Shown here one piece after another: positions 14,395 to 14,457 of a stretch of DNA of 14,457 nt (the stretch's first letter is position 1; the number at the start of each line of letters is the position of its first letter). Origin of the DNA: an uncultured delta proteobacterium (GTDB taxonomy: Bacteria > RBG-13-61-14 > DRUE01); contig CAIYYW010000370.1 in the NCBI GenBank assembly GCA_903930515.1, positions 1-14,457 on the forward strand. Direction: 5' to 3'. The notes beneath the pieces were generated by a model. It saw only the letters and a program-made list of their open reading frames with translations, did no database searches and had not been told where the DNA came from. Position numbers and translations under genes: made by a program.

Positions 14395-14457
14395 AATGAC
14401 CGGTTCCAGCCGGCAAAAAGTTTTTAATTCCGGCCCCTCGGATGGATTCCTGAACCT

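Overview
The window looks like a piece of chromosome from a diderm (outer-membrane-bearing), probably anaerobic or facultative bacterium of moderate to fairly high GC. The diderm reading rests on several putative lipoproteins. The anaerobic reading rests on a HybA/HybB-type iron-sulfur plus NrfD membrane pair and a radical SAM enzyme. A DUF507 protein points, weakly, to Desulfobacterota/deltaproteobacteria, Nitrospirota or candidate phyla such as Aminicenantes. I cannot fix the taxon from sequence alone. I saw no tRNA, rRNA, CRISPR array, insertion sequence or phage gene. No gene-free stretch exceeds about 180 bases.

Layout from left to right. Bases 1-578 (minus) hold the start of a small lipoprotein that runs off the left edge. 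It lies 38 nt downstream of an MFS transporter (617-1978, minus; the true start may be an internal TTG at 1912). Next come two tandem DUF3160 genes (2128-4416 and 4440-6758, both minus), 23 nt apart and read from a promoter near 6800. They are ancient paralogs, but one 199-bp segment is almost identical at DNA level, which suggests gene conversion. A lone radical SAM gene (about 6934-7812, plus) is divergent from them. It converges on an alpha/beta-hydrolase lipoprotein (7838-9088, minus), whose catalytic histidine position is a glutamine. An unclassified protein (9152-10357, minus) follows, with a recombinase-like core-binding domain but no recombinase catalytic domain. A DUF507 gene (10472-10990, plus) is divergent from it and ends exactly stop-to-stop against a large lipoprotein of unknown function (10991-12304, minus). 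At the right end a 4x[4Fe-4S] protein and an NrfD/HybB-like membrane protein (13526-14284 and 12399-13529, minus) form a translationally coupled pair.

How the genes relate. The only clear functional unit is the Fe-S/NrfD pair, expected to move electrons between a membrane quinone pool and an unseen partner. The DUF3160 pair, the hydrolase and the two lipoproteins are all predicted to be exported or membrane-anchored, so the window is rich in envelope proteins of unknown function. Two genes (the 10991-12304 lipoprotein and DUF507) have well-formed sigma70-type promoters placed so close to their ATG that their mRNAs should be leaderless or nearly so. Others have ordinary Shine-Dalgarno sites. 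I found no clearly new multigene system. The best leads are the His-to-Gln hydrolase, the DUF3160 pair with its conversion tract, and the orphan recombinase-like protein.
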